From Rhodobacter sp. Har01 (lineage in GTDB: Bacteria; Pseudomonadota; Alphaproteobacteria; Rhodobacterales; Rhodobacteraceae): a stretch of 64,000 bases of DNA. The DNA is taken from positions 407,126-471,125 of the forward strand of contig NZ_JAJCTD010000003.1 of NCBI RefSeq assembly GCF_020564565.1. Direction: 5' to 3'. Shown in pieces: positions 20,707 to 30,285 of the stretch. The notes beneath the pieces were generated by a model that saw only the letters and a list, made by a program, of their open reading frames with translations, ran no database searches and was not told the DNA's origin. A program made the position numbers and the translations under genes. Within the stretch, counting starts at the first letter, position 1. Each line of letters opens with the position of its first letter.

Positions 20707-20849
20707 GGTGGAACTCCCTGGTGGTGGTGCGCCCGCGGGTCAGCCGGTCGGGCGCGGCCGGTTTTCCGGTCTCGACGCGCATGCTGGGGCTGGCCCCGAG
20801 CTTTCGCAAACACAAAATCAGGATGGGCGGTATCGGGTTTTCCGATGGC

Positions 20850-21752
20850 TCACCGCTCGGCCTGGCCGGTCTGGGCCGAGCGGACGAAGTTCAGGGCCGG
20901 ACCGGAAAGCGGCGCTCCACGGCGCCAGGCCAGACCGACCTGGACCGAAGGCAGATCGCCCGAGACATCGCGGATCTCGATCCGGTCGCCTTCCAGCGAC
21001 CAGGGTCGGTAGACCAGACTGGGCAGGATCGCCAGCCCTGCGCCGGTGGCGACAAGGCTTCGCACCGCTTCGACGCTGCGGGTGCGGAAGGCGATTTCCG
21101 GCTTCACCGGCAGAGCTGCGGTCAGGCGGCGCATCGATTCCTCGATCTCGTCCACCATGAGCTGGATCATCGGCCGCCCGGCCAGTTCATCGAGACCTAT
21201 CGATTCCTGCAGAGCAAGCGGGTGGCCCAGCGGCAGCCACAGCCGGTAAGGCGAGACGAGCAGCGTCTCGACATGCAGCGCCATGCGGTCGCGGACCGAA
21301 GAGGTCAGCAGGACCGCCACGTCCAGTTCGCCGCCGATCAGCAGATGTTGAAGATAGTCCCCCGAATCCTCGATGACGTTCAACTCGATCAAGGGAAAGG
21401 CCCGGCGAAACCGCTGCAGGATGTCGGACAGCACATAGCCCGCAACCAGCGATGTCACGCCCAGAGAAAGCCGTCCTCGCACCTCTTCGGCATCGTCGCG
21501 AAAGGCGGTCCGGGCGGCCGCGACATCGGCCAGGATCTGGCGTGCATGGCGCAGGAAAACCGAACCGCGATGGGTGATCACCAGGCCGCGCGCCTGCCGC
21601 TCGAAGACGCTGACGCCAAGATCGTCCTCAAGCGCCCGGATCGCCTCTGTCACACTGGACTGCGAGATCGACAGCGCCCGCGCGGCACCCGAGACGCTGC
21701 CCGCCTCGGCCGCGGCAACGAAGAACTGAAGCTGGCGCAGGGTGAAGGCCAT
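20850..21752 (-). CDS. LysR-family transcriptional regulator
   Basis: A 300-residue regulator. The N-terminal winged helix reads LRQLQFFVAAAEAGSVSGAA with the recognition part SISQSSVTEAIRALEDDLG. The substrate-binding domain spans about 90-295 (GRLSLGVTSLVAGYVLSDIL, GAGLAILPSLVYRPW). The start at 21752 begins exactly at the conserved MAFTLRQLQFF. It is upstream of ydcS in the same direction, so it is the natural candidate regulator of the amine operon. A palindrome TTCGGA-CCGA-TCCGAA at 21759-21774 lies just before its start and might serve autoregulation. Confidence 0.88.
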   Translation of the reverse strand: MAFTLRQLQFFVAAAEAGSVSGAARALSISQSSVTEAIRALEDDLGVSVFERQARGLVITHRGSVFLRHARQILADVAAARTAFRDDAEEVRGRLSLGVTSLVAGYVLSDILQRFRRAFPLIELNVIEDSGDYLQHLLIGGELDVAVLLTSSVRDRMALHVETLLVSPYRLWLPLGHPLALQESIGLDELAGRPMIQLMVDEIEESMRRLTAALPVKPEIAFRTRSVEAVRSLVATGAGLAILPSLVYRPWSLEGDRIEIRDVSGDLPSVQVGLAWRRGAPLSGPALNFVRSAQTGQAER

Positions 21753-22244
21753 GTTGCTTTCGGACCGATCCGAAGCCGATGTTTTCAGGTTCGTCGCACC
21801 GGACGCAAGCCCGCTTGCGCGGCTGGGTTCCGGCGGGGCCGTCCGGACCCGGGGAGACCTTGCGGCCTCTGGTGTGCTTCGGTCGTCGCCAGCCCAAGCG
21901 CGAACCGGCAGGGGCCAAGGCGCATCCTGTCCCGATCCTCCCCGGATCGCAGGGTCTTCTGGTCGAAGAGGTGCCGACAGAGCCGTGAACGGCGGCGAAT
22001 CCCTGAAGGCTCCGCATTCGCCGGACCCTTTGCAGCATCCGTTGTCGTCGCCGGGGTGTATCCTGTGATTTGTCGTCGCGATTGCCGGCCCACGCTCCGA
22101 CCATGCGACCCTCCACACCCCTGCTGGAACCCTGTTCCGCTGCCGCTTCGGGGTCTGGCCCTGCGGCCGAAGGACTGCGCGCGCCACGTTGCCAGAACTC
22201 TTGGCACAGGTCACAGTCGATTTGTGTCCACAAGGTGCAGCGCG
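21753..22244. other. 492-base divergent region between LysR and caspase genes
   Basis: No convincing gene. The left end carries the palindrome TTCGGACCGATCCGAA (21759-21774). Frames in this stretch are arginine- and proline-rich on both strands and look like high-GC noise. The right end must hold the promoter of the caspase-like gene, whose ribosome binding site (AAGGTG) is weak. Confidence 0.45.
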
Positions 22245-24884
22245 ATGCGTTTCGTCTTCCCGCTTTTGCTGGCGCTGGCTTCGGTCGCGTCGCCCTGCGC
22301 GGCCGAGGGCCGCTTTGCCCTTGTCCTTGCCGAGGCCGATTATGATCACCTGCGCGACCTGAAGAACCCGGTCTCCGACGCGACCGCCATGGCGGCGCTC
22401 CTGGAAGACCTTGGTTTCGATGTCACGCTTGAGACCGACCGCGACGCCCGCCGCACCCGCCGCGCGCTGGACGATTTCGCCGCGGATGCCGCCGGCGCCT
22501 CGCTGGCATTGGTCTATTATTCCGGACACGGCACCGAAGTGCAGGGCGAGAACCGCCTGTTGCCCACCGACACGCTGGTCGACAGCCCCGAGGCTCTGGC
22601 GGCTTCATCGCTGCCATTGTCCGAGGTGGTGGCGACCCTGGCCGCCGTCGCGCCTTCGGCAATTCTGCTGGTCGATGCCTGCCGCAACGATCCCTTCGCC
22701 GGGACCCCGCTGGAAGACCTGTCGCGCGGCGCCGTGCCCTTGGCGATTGACGGCCCTCCCCCGGCAATCGCCCCCGGCTTCGCCCGGGTCGGCCGCGCCG
22801 AAGGGCTGGTCTATGCCTTTGCCACCGCGCCGGGTGACACCGCATCGGACGGCACCGGCGAGCATTCGCCCTTTGCCGAGGCCCTGTTGCGCCACTTGTC
22901 CACGCCGGGGCTGGAGTTGCGCACCGCCCTGACGCTGGCCACCCAGGACGTCTATGACCGCACCCGCGGCGACCAGACGCCCTATTTCGAATCCGGCCTG
23001 CCCGACCTGATCTTCACCGCCGGGCAGCCCGGCGCGCTTTCGGAACGTGACGCGCTCTTGCTGGCCATGGCCGACCTCTCGCCCGACCTGCGCACCGAGA
23101 TCGAGCGCCTTGCGGCCGACCGCAAGATGCCGCTCGCCCCGCTTTACGCCGCCCTTCTGTCGGCGGACCTGGCCGAAAAGGGCGCCACCGCCCGCAGCGC
23201 CGCGCTGATCGAAGCCGCCGATGCCTATGCCGATTTCCAGGCCAAGCTGCTGTTGTTGTCGCCGACAGACCCGCGCGTGGCCGAGGTCCGCGCCGCCGCC
23301 ACTTCCGACATGGACCTTGGCGCCGTCGCCACCGCCTTCGACCGCTATGACGAAGCTGCCGCGCTGGACGCCGAAGCTGCCGCCGCTTCGGAAGACGTGT
23401 TCGTCGCACGCACCGTCTCGCAGGCCGAGACGCTGCTCTTGAAGGCCGACGCCGCCCGCAGCCGGCTGGACCACGCCACTGCGCTGGCCGCCTTTGCCGA
23501 GGCCGAGGCGCTGCTGGCCCGGATCGAGCCGCTGGGCCTTCCGCGCACGGCGATGAAGGCCCGCACTGGCGCGCTCTGGGATGTGGGCGACTTGCAGGTT
23601 CTGCTGGGTAACACCGGCGCGGCGCTGGCAGCCTATCAAGCCTGGCAAGGCATCGCTGCCGCCCGCAGCGCCGCAACTCCGGACGATGCCGAGTTGCTGC
23701 GCGATCTTGAGGTCAGCCACAACAAGATCGGTGATGTCCTTGCGGCCTCCGGCGACCTTGCGGGCGCGATGGCCGCCTATACGGCGGCCCAGGCCCTTGC
23801 CGCGGTGCTGGCCGACCGCGACCCGCAAGACCGGAAGGGCCAGTCGGACCTGGCCGTCAGCCACATCAAGCTTGGCGACATCCGCGCCAATCAGGGGGAT
23901 GCGGCCGGGGCCGAGGCCGACTTCCGCGTGGCGCTGGCGGTCATGCAGCAACTGGCCGCGCGCGATCCGGCAAATGCAGACTGGCAGCGCGACCTGGCCG
24001 TTGCGCAGGAACGGCTGGGCGATACCCTCATCTCTCGCGGCAACCTGGCCGGCGCCGAAGCGGCCTATCGCGCCGCACTGGCCATTCACGAAGCCCTTGC
24101 AGCGCGCGACCCGACGAACCTGGACTGGCAACGCGATCTGGCGGTGGGCCAGGAAAAGACCGGCGACATCCTGGCCGCGCGGGGCGACCTTGCGGGGGCA
24201 GAGGCCGCCTATCGCGCGGGCCTTGTCATCGCCGAAAGGCTGGTGGCGGAAGACCCGGCGAACAGCCTCTGGCAGCGCGACCTGTCGGTCAGCCACAATT
24301 CCATCGGCGATCTACTGCTGCAGCAAGGTGACCTGGCCGGCGCCGAGGCCGCCTATCGCCGCGCGCTTGTCCTGCGTGAGGCGCTGGCCGCCCAGGACCC
24401 CGCAAACAGCGACTGGCAGCGCGACCTGTCGGTCAGCCACAGCAAGCTGGGCGACGTCCTTTCTTCCCTGGGCGACCTTCCCGGGGCCGAACGCGCCCAC
24501 CGCACCGCACTTGCGATTGCCAAGGCTCTTGCGGCGCGCGATCCATCCAATACCGAGTGGCAACGGGACCTGTCGGTGTCCGGCGAACGCCTTGGCGATG
24601 TGCTGCTGAGCCGCGGCGACATGGTCGGCGCCGAAGCCGCATACCGCGCCTCGCTTGCCATCGCCGAGACGCTGGCAGCCCGCGATCCGGCCAACACCGA
24701 ATGGCAGCTCGACCTGGCTATCAGCCGGATCAAGCTGGCCTTCTTCACCCCCGATCCGCGGGCCGGGCTGGACCAGGCCCTGGCGCTGCTGCTGCAATTG
24801 CAGGACCAGGGCCGTCTGCCCGCCAACTATGTCGCCGTGATCGAGTCGGTCCGTTCGACCCTCGCCAGCCTTCCCGCGCCATAG
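22245..24884 (+). CDS. Secreted caspase-like (peptidase C14) protein with TPR-like repeats
   Basis: An 879-residue protein. MRFVFPLLLALASVASPCAAEG is a signal peptide, so the protein is exported. Residues about 24-260 are a caspase/metacaspase p20-like domain: the catalytic His sits in YYSGHGTE (His95) and the catalytic Cys in LLVDACRNDPF (Cys146), both intact. Residues 270-480 are an Ala/Asp-rich helical linker. From residue 484 there are seven 48-residue TPR-like repeats with the consensus WQRDLSVS...LGDVL...GDLAGAEAAYR. The start was set at the signal peptide; the open frame extends far upstream without meaning. Possible roles are envelope stress, signalling or programmed cell death; the substrate is unknown. 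Confidence 0.85.
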   Translation: MRFVFPLLLALASVASPCAAEGRFALVLAEADYDHLRDLKNPVSDATAMAALLEDLGFDVTLETDRDARRTRRALDDFAADAAGASLALVYYSGHGTEVQGENRLLPTDTLVDSPEALAASSLPLSEVVATLAAVAPSAILLVDACRNDPFAGTPLEDLSRGAVPLAIDGPPPAIAPGFARVGRAEGLVYAFATAPGDTASDGTGEHSPFAEALLRHLSTPGLELRTALTLATQDVYDRTRGDQTPYFESGLPDLIFTAGQPGALSERDALLLAMADLSPDLRTEIERLAADRKMPLAPLYAALLSADLAEKGATARSAALIEAADAYADFQAKLLLLSPTDPRVAEVRAAATSDMDLGAVATAFDRYDEAAALDAEAAAASEDVFVARTVSQAETLLLKADAARSRLDHATALAAFAEAEALLARIEPLGLPRTAMKARTGALWDVGDLQVLLGNTGAALAAYQAWQGIAAARSAATPDDAELLRDLEVSHNKIGDVLAASGDLAGAMAAYTAAQALAAVLADRDPQDRKGQSDLAVSHIKLGDIRANQGDAAGAEADFRVALAVMQQLAARDPANADWQRDLAVAQERLGDTLISRGNLAGAEAAYRAALAIHEALAARDPTNLDWQRDLAVGQEKTGDILAARGDLAGAEAAYRAGLVIAERLVAEDPANSLWQRDLSVSHNSIGDLLLQQGDLAGAEAAYRRALVLREALAAQDPANSDWQRDLSVSHSKLGDVLSSLGDLPGAERAHRTALAIAKALAARDPSNTEWQRDLSVSGERLGDVLLSRGDMVGAEAAYRASLAIAETLAARDPANTEWQLDLAISRIKLAFFTPDPRAGLDQALALLLQLQDQGRLPANYVAVIESVRSTLASLPAP
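23694..24701 (+). repeat. Seven tandem 144-bp (48-residue) TPR-encoding repeats
   Basis: Seven consecutive units of exactly 144 bases encode residues 484-819 of the caspase-like protein, and a partial eighth unit follows. Units 3 to 7 begin WQRDL(A/S)V, carry (L/I/T)GD, GD(L/M)xGAE and end DPxN. The even length and strong similarity point to recent expansion by unequal exchange. Confidence 0.85.
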
Positions 24885-25023
24885 GCGGACGGAAGCGCGC
24901 TGTACTGGCGGATTCCCCGCAGAAACGAAGGCTTTCTCGTACATGTCGAACTGCGTGGGCCGGATGACGCCCCCCGCAGACCGCGGTCTGCGGACGTGAC
25001 CGTTCTCCCGGAGTGGCCGCGTG

Positions 25024-25501
25024 CTACCTCTCGGCCAGGCGGTAGCCGACGCCCTTCTCGGTGAAGATCCTGTGCGGGTTGACGGCGTCGCCCAGCTGGC
25101 GGCGCAATTGGCGGATGTAGACCCGCAGATACTGCCCGTCCTCAACACGGGCCGGGCCCAAGAGGGCCCTCAGGATCATGTCCTGGGTGACCAGCCGGCC
25201 ACGGTTGCCGGCCAGCATCCAGCGCCTCGACCTTGCCGGCCTCGTCCGAGCGGGCCGAGAGGATCAGCACCGGAACCGCGCTCCAGCCGCGAATTTCGCG
25301 CAGGACGGCGAGGCCGTCAGCGGCGGGCAGACCGAGGCCAAGGATCACCAGCCCCGGGCTTTCGCGCGCAGTGTCGGCGAGGGCTTCGCGGGCGGTGGCG
25401 GCCTTGATCACGGAATGGCCTTCGGATTGCAGGGCCACCCGCAGGAACCGTCGGATCTGCGCCTCGTCATCGGCCACCAGGATGCGGGCGGGGTCGGTCA
25501 T
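25024..25501 (-). pseudogene. kdpE: Decayed KdpE response regulator
   Basis: The start MTDPARILVADDEAQIRRFL and the following receiver sequence up to EALDAG are clearly KdpE. There the frame breaks: the rest of the receiver and the start of the DNA-binding domain are missing. The KdpE C-terminus (NRGRLVTQDMILRALLGPA, then QYLRVYIRQLRRQLGDA and EKGVGYRLAE) continues in another frame to the stop at 25024. The phospho-acceptor region is also altered (VILGLGLP where VILDLGLP is usual), so the protein could not work even without the shift. KdpE normally activates the K+-importing kdpFABC operon, which is absent here. Confidence 0.85.
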
Positions 25502-26707
25502 GCGCTGGCGGGCGCTGCCGATCAGTTCGGCCAGGTCCAAGGGCGCCAATCGCGCTCGCAGCGCTCCATGGCCAAGGCGGGTCAGGTCCAGGAGGTTCTG
25601 CACGTAGCGATCCAGCCGCTCGCCCTCATCGCGGATGTTCTCGGCCAGATCCTGCCGGGCAGCGGGCGGCAGGAAGGGGGTTTCAGCCAAGCTGCAGGCT
25701 GCGCCGATGATGGTGACCAGCGCCGCCCGCAGATCGTGGCAGACCGACGACAGAAGCGCCGTGCGCGGGCGTTCCATCTCGGTCGCAAGCTGGGCCGGGG
25801 CCAGCTGTTCGGTCTGGCGCTGGCGTTCCAGCCCAAGAGCGATCTGGTCGATCAGCGCCTCAAGCAGACGGCGGTCGGTGCGGGCAATGTCGCGTTCATC
25901 CGGGAAGGCAATGCCGAGGTCGCCCAGCTTGCGGTCGCCGGTGGCGATGGGCAGGAAGAACCAGCGCGCGGTGGGCAGGGTGTCGGAACCATGGACTGCA
26001 GGCTGTGACTTGTCCCCGGCGAATTGTGCAGCGGACTGGTCGCACGCCTCAAGCCGGTCTTCGGGTCGAAAGCCCCCCACCACCTGCAACTCGCCGCCGG
26101 CACCGGATCAGCAGCACCGCCTTGCAGCGCAAGGTCAAGGCGATGTGGCTGACCGAGGCCCAGATCACGTCATCCGCCGTGGCGGCCGAGGCCACCTTGC
26201 GGCTGACGTCGAACGGCCTGTTGGCGCGGTCGGCAGGGGCGGCCTGGGCAGTGACTCCGGCGCGCAGGCGGGACGCGAGGTTGCCGGTGAACAGCGCGAG
26301 GCGGCGTGGAACAGGCCCAGGGTCAGCACCTCGCCCTGGCGCGAGACGCCCAAGGCAAAGCGTGGCTCGGTGAAGAAGAAGTCGTGGGCGAAGAAGCCCA
26401 GGACTGCGGCGGCCAGCGCCGGGCCAAGGCCGCGCCGGCTGTGGACGACGACGACCGAGGTCATGAAGATGACGGACAGGCTGGCCACCGGAAACGGCCG
26501 CTCGGCGGCATAGGCCAGGATCGCATCGGCGACGTCGCGCTCGGCCTCAAGCGTGGCCGGTTCGGTGCCCAGCCGCTCGGCCAGCCGCAGCGAGGTGGCC
26601 AGCCGGCGCGGCCAGCGGCCGGGGATGGCATTCGCCGCCATGTGTTCGCGCAGTTGCGCATCGACACGCTCGGCGGCCGTGCGTATCCGCAAGGCCCGCA
26701 GTGCCGG
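25502..26707 (-). pseudogene. kdpD: Decayed KdpD sensor kinase
   Basis: Pieces of KdpD in order but in several frames: AERVDAQLREHMAANAIPG (end of the sensor domain), SLRLAERLGTEPATLEA (USP-like part, shortened), SVIFMTSVVVVHSRRGLGP with FFAHDFFFTEP (membrane domain), then in another frame RKVASAATADDVIWASVSHIA, then in a third ELQVVGGFRPEDRL and RTALLSSVCHDLRAAL (HisKA, with the usual SHDLRTPL altered). The whole ATP-binding domain is missing: LAELIGSARQR is followed directly by the KdpE start. The N-terminal Walker-type sensor part is also gone. Non-functional remnant. Confidence 0.85.
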
Positions 26708-26940
26708 TTCCTGGCCCGAGTTGCCCGTCTCATCGGCGGTCCACGGTTCCCGGATCGACGACACGGCTGCTGGACACGCTCGCATTGCCGACGTGTCGAC
26801 GGGTCAGGGTTTCGACGCGGTGCGAATGCTGCCGGCAAGCAGTCCCCTGTGCATTCGGCGCCTTGCAGGCGAACTGGTCGGCGATCCTGGGGCTGAACCG
26901 GTTCCACTGAAGACGCGCCCGGAAACGGCGCCCGGACGTG

Positions 26941-29900
26941 TTACCGGATCGCGTTTCCAGGGTCACTTGACGCGGCTGCCGTAAGGGCGGCCAGAAGCGC
27001 GGCCCAATCGACCGGGGGTGTTCCGTCCGGGTTCCAGATCAGGTGGTCGGCCGGGGTCGTGGTGTCGGGCGCCGCCGGATAGGCGGTCGGCGCGACGCGA
27101 CCGAAACCATCGCCCGCATTCAGCGCCTTGAGCGCGGCCACACAGTGTTCGGGCGCGACCGGCAGCAACCCCGCGCGCAGGCCAAGCATCTGCTCGATCA
27201 GTTGCACCCGGGCGGCGGCGACCTGCGCCGGACGGCCATCCGCAAGCGTATCGTCGAACAATGCCGCGGAAAGCGCGCTGTCGAAGGTCAGGCCGCGCCG
27301 CCAGAGATGCGCAGTGCCGGTCAGCAAGACCGCGTCATCTACCACCACCGTGGTTGCGGCAAGGTGCAGCTTGCGTCCGACGCCGGCGATCGGGCTGAAC
27401 AGCACCACCCGGTCACCGGCGGCATCTGCAAGGCGCTTGAGTGCGGCCTTGACCCCCGCCGTGCGGATCGCCTCCAGCTTGGCGGTGCGGTCGGGCAGCC
27501 AGCCTTCGGCCACGCAAAGCACGACCGACAGACCCGGCCGCGCATCAAGCCGGGTTTCTAGCGCTCCGATCAGGTCGATGGACCCGGCATTCGCGGACTG
27601 CGTGTCGATCGCGGGGGTCTGCAGATAGACGAAGTCCTCGGCCCGGGCGATGGCCGCCTGCGCGGCGCGGGCAAAGCCCTGCACGCCCGATCCGGTCTTC
27701 CACAGCACCCGGTCCACTGCAGCGGCCAGCGCATCGTCATCGAAGGTCGACGTGTCGATCAGGCTGTCAAGAGTGCCAAGGCCCAGCGAGGAAAGCGCGG
27801 TGTCGATCCGGCCTTTCAGCGTGGTCCAGGACTGGCCGGGCTGGAAGTTGGGAAAAACCCCGGCCATGGCGCGGAACACGGCATCGCCCGCCATGCCCGA
27901 GGCCAGGGTTTCCAGGGCAGCGGTCCAGACCGAAGCGCCGGTTGGGGCGGCGGCCGGGGTCACCGGGGCCGCCGCGCGGGTGAGGAACGTCTGAAGATCG
28001 GCCGCGCCCCGTTCATCGGCAAGGGGGCGCAGCGCATCGGCCGCAGGCCCGGCGAAGGATACCCCCTCGCCGTGGATCTCGGGCGCAGCCGTGACACCGG
28101 GGTGGCCAAGACGCGCGGGCGGCGCTTCGTGCCAGGGCGCGCGGCCGGGTGTGGCGCCGATCAGACCGGTGTTGCCGCCGGGCTCGTGCGCGAGCAGTTC
28201 CGCGCGCTCCTGGCTGGGGCCCGGGGCACCGAAGGTGGTGACGAAGGGCGCGCCACCGCGTGCGCGGTGCACCCGCGCCGGCCCACCGGGCACGGCGGCC
28301 ACCGGCAGCGAACCCGCGGGCGTCTGGCCGAAGGCGGGGGTCACGGTGACCAGCGTGTCGGTCGCGGCGGCGGCGTTGGGCAGGCTTGCCGCGGTGCGGT
28401 CGGCAGGCAGGACCGATGCCGGGTCGACCAGTTGGCAGGCCCCCGCGGCCAGTGTCCCGGCAACGGCAAGAAGCCTCTGACCCGCAGCAAGCGCGCCGGC
28501 TCCGCGGGTAAGCGGCACGCCTTGCTCGGGCACCCATAGGGTGACGCCCGCAGGCGTCGAGCCGTCGGCGGGAAGCGAAAGCACCGCCCCCCCGGCAAGC
28601 GGCGGGCGCGCGAAGCGGATGTCGGTATAGACCCGGTCATCGCTGCCGGTGACGATCAGAAGATCGGCCGACAGGGTGACCGAACCGTCCGCGGCACCGG
28701 CAGTGCCATCGGGAAGCGGCAGCACCAGAAGCGCTTCTCCCTGCGCGTCGGCAAGTCCTGCTGCACCGGTCTGCCGGAAGCGGCGGCCGGTTGTGGTGTC
28801 GCGCCCATGCGTCCACAGCCGCACCCAGGCGCCCGCCGGAAGCGTCCGGTCGAAGTGGACGGCGACGCTCTGCCCGGTCACCGTGCCCCCGGCAGCCGTG
28901 CCGGAACCCGCAATCGCGCGAACCGTGAGGGCCGGGTCGTTGACATCGGCAAGCAAGGTCGCAGGCAGCGCGGGCGGCGTCTGGGCGCCCCAGTCGGCAT
29001 CAAGTTCCGGCACCATCAGCGTGGCATTCCCCGCCCCAAGCACCGCCATCGCGGCCGTGGTGGCGGCGTCGGTCGTCAGGTGCACGGGGGCTGCAGCCGT
29101 ATTCGGGAACGCGGTCACTCGGCGGCGGGGGTCCTGCTGCGGGTTCGTTGCATTGCCGGCCCGGGTCTGGCCGGTCAGATGTGCCTCGACCTCGACCACA
29201 GCCACCCGCAGGAAGTCGCGGGCAATCGGATGGGCACCACCAATCCAGGCGGCGAATGGGGTAGCGGTGGCGATCGGGGCATAGGGCCCAAGCGGCAGGG
29301 GGGCAAGGCGTGCGACGGGCGCGGTGTCGGTGTCGGGGTCGGCAGGTGCCGCGCTGAGCGTGATTGCGGCCGAGGCGCCCAACTGGAACAGCCGGTTGTT
29401 GGCGTCCAGTGCGGTCAGGCCGGTGGTCTGAATCCGACCACCAAGGTCGGCGGCTATCGGTCCCTCATGCGCCGAGACAAGATGCACGATGCGGCCGGTG
29501 GCAGCCGCCGCCGTCCGCTGCTCGGCCGGGTTGGTCGAAGCAAACAGGTTTTCCCATTGCGCGGTCTGGGCCATGAAGTTCAGCATCACCGCCACCGAGC
29601 CGGCATCAAGCGGCCGGCCGCGGCGGTCGAAGGCCCAGAGCTTGACGCTGAGCGCTCCGCCAGGGCGATTCTTCAGGATGACGCGGTCGTCCATCCCGGG
29701 ACGGGCCAGGATCGCCGCCGGCGTCTCGGCATTTGCCAGGGTGCCGCCTGAAAGGGCAAGTCCGATGTAGGTCGCCTTGTCGGCGTCGGTCGAGATGTCC
29801 GAAGGGTACACCGGCCCGAAAAGCGAAAGCGTGTCGGCGGTCGAAAGCACTCCCGGCGCGATCTCAAGTGCCAGGCAGGCGAGGCGGGGGCGGGCCGGAG

Positions 29901-30273
29901 TGGGAGCGCTGGGGAGCGCGCCGCCTTCGGGCCGGGGGACGACCGAGGTCAGTGCGGCAAGCCGCTCCGCCACCTCGGGCAGAAGCCTGTGTAGAACGAC
30001 CGTCGCGCCGGTGGCAAAGGCAGGCGTGCCGTCGGCCTTGCGCAGTCCGGCCAGCGGGCGCTGTCGCGGGTCGGCAACGATATGCCACGAGGCAAGTCCG
30101 CCGGCGGCCGCGTGCCACTCGATGGCCCCGGTCAGGATCAAGGGGCAGGCGAGGTCGGCATCGGGCAGCGGGATGGACAGCGTGGGCGGTTCGTTCGCCG
30201 GGTCCAGGAACCACGGACCGATGGCCGGCGAGGCAAGGCCCAGGGTGTTCGGCGCAGGACTGAGCAGGACCAT
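26941..30273 (-). CDS. Giant-operon protein C: 1110 residues, C-terminal degenerate PLD-like domain
   Basis: Unknown protein, third gene of the giant operon, 12 bases after the second. Residues 1-800 are Ala/Pro/Thr-rich with many short beta-like stretches and no recognised domain; no signal peptide or membrane segment. Residues about 880-1060 resemble a phospholipase D half: AIARAEDFVYLQTPAID, then GRKLHLAATTVVVDDAVLLT, then TGTAHLWRRGLTFDSAL. In active PLD enzymes the motif is HxKxxxxD; here Lys is replaced by Ala (HLA, His near residue 969). The fold is probably kept but catalysis by the usual motif is doubtful. Function unknown; see the operon finding. Confidence 0.75.
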   Translation of the reverse strand: MVLLSPAPNTLGLASPAIGPWFLDPANEPPTLSIPLPDADLACPLILTGAIEWHAAAGGLASWHIVADPRQRPLAGLRKADGTPAFATGATVVLHRLLPEVAERLAALTSVVPRPEGGALPSAPTPARPRLACLALEIAPGVLSTADTLSLFGPVYPSDISTDADKATYIGLALSGGTLANAETPAAILARPGMDDRVILKNRPGGALSVKLWAFDRRGRPLDAGSVAVMLNFMAQTAQWENLFASTNPAEQRTAAAATGRIVHLVSAHEGPIAADLGGRIQTTGLTALDANNRLFQLGASAAITLSAAPADPDTDTAPVARLAPLPLGPYAPIATATPFAAWIGGAHPIARDFLRVAVVEVEAHLTGQTRAGNATNPQQDPRRRVTAFPNTAAAPVHLTTDAATTAAMAVLGAGNATLMVPELDADWGAQTPPALPATLLADVNDPALTVRAIAGSGTAAGGTVTGQSVAVHFDRTLPAGAWVRLWTHGRDTTTGRRFRQTGAAGLADAQGEALLVLPLPDGTAGAADGSVTLSADLLIVTGSDDRVYTDIRFARPPLAGGAVLSLPADGSTPAGVTLWVPEQGVPLTRGAGALAAGQRLLAVAGTLAAGACQLVDPASVLPADRTAASLPNAAAATDTLVTVTPAFGQTPAGSLPVAAVPGGPARVHRARGGAPFVTTFGAPGPSQERAELLAHEPGGNTGLIGATPGRAPWHEAPPARLGHPGVTAAPEIHGEGVSFAGPAADALRPLADERGAADLQTFLTRAAAPVTPAAAPTGASVWTAALETLASGMAGDAVFRAMAGVFPNFQPGQSWTTLKGRIDTALSSLGLGTLDSLIDTSTFDDDALAAAVDRVLWKTGSGVQGFARAAQAAIARAEDFVYLQTPAIDTQSANAGSIDLIGALETRLDARPGLSVVLCVAEGWLPDRTAKLEAIRTAGVKAALKRLADAAGDRVVLFSPIAGVGRKLHLAATTVVVDDAVLLTGTAHLWRRGLTFDSALSAALFDDTLADGRPAQVAAARVQLIEQMLGLRAGLLPVAPEHCVAALKALNAGDGFGRVAPTAYPAAPDTTTPADHLIWNPDGTPPVDWAALLAALTAAASSDPGNAIR

Positions 30274-30285
30274 CGGGCGGCGTCC

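Noticed and set aside
20721..22244. Longer N-terminus for the caspase-like protein
   Set aside because: The open frame extends upstream across the LysR gene, but a signal peptide begins at 22245 and the upstream part has no protein character.
23694..24701. Regular 144-bp repeats as a possible CRISPR array
   Set aside because: Units are joined without spacers and are translated as TPR-like repeats of the caspase-like protein.
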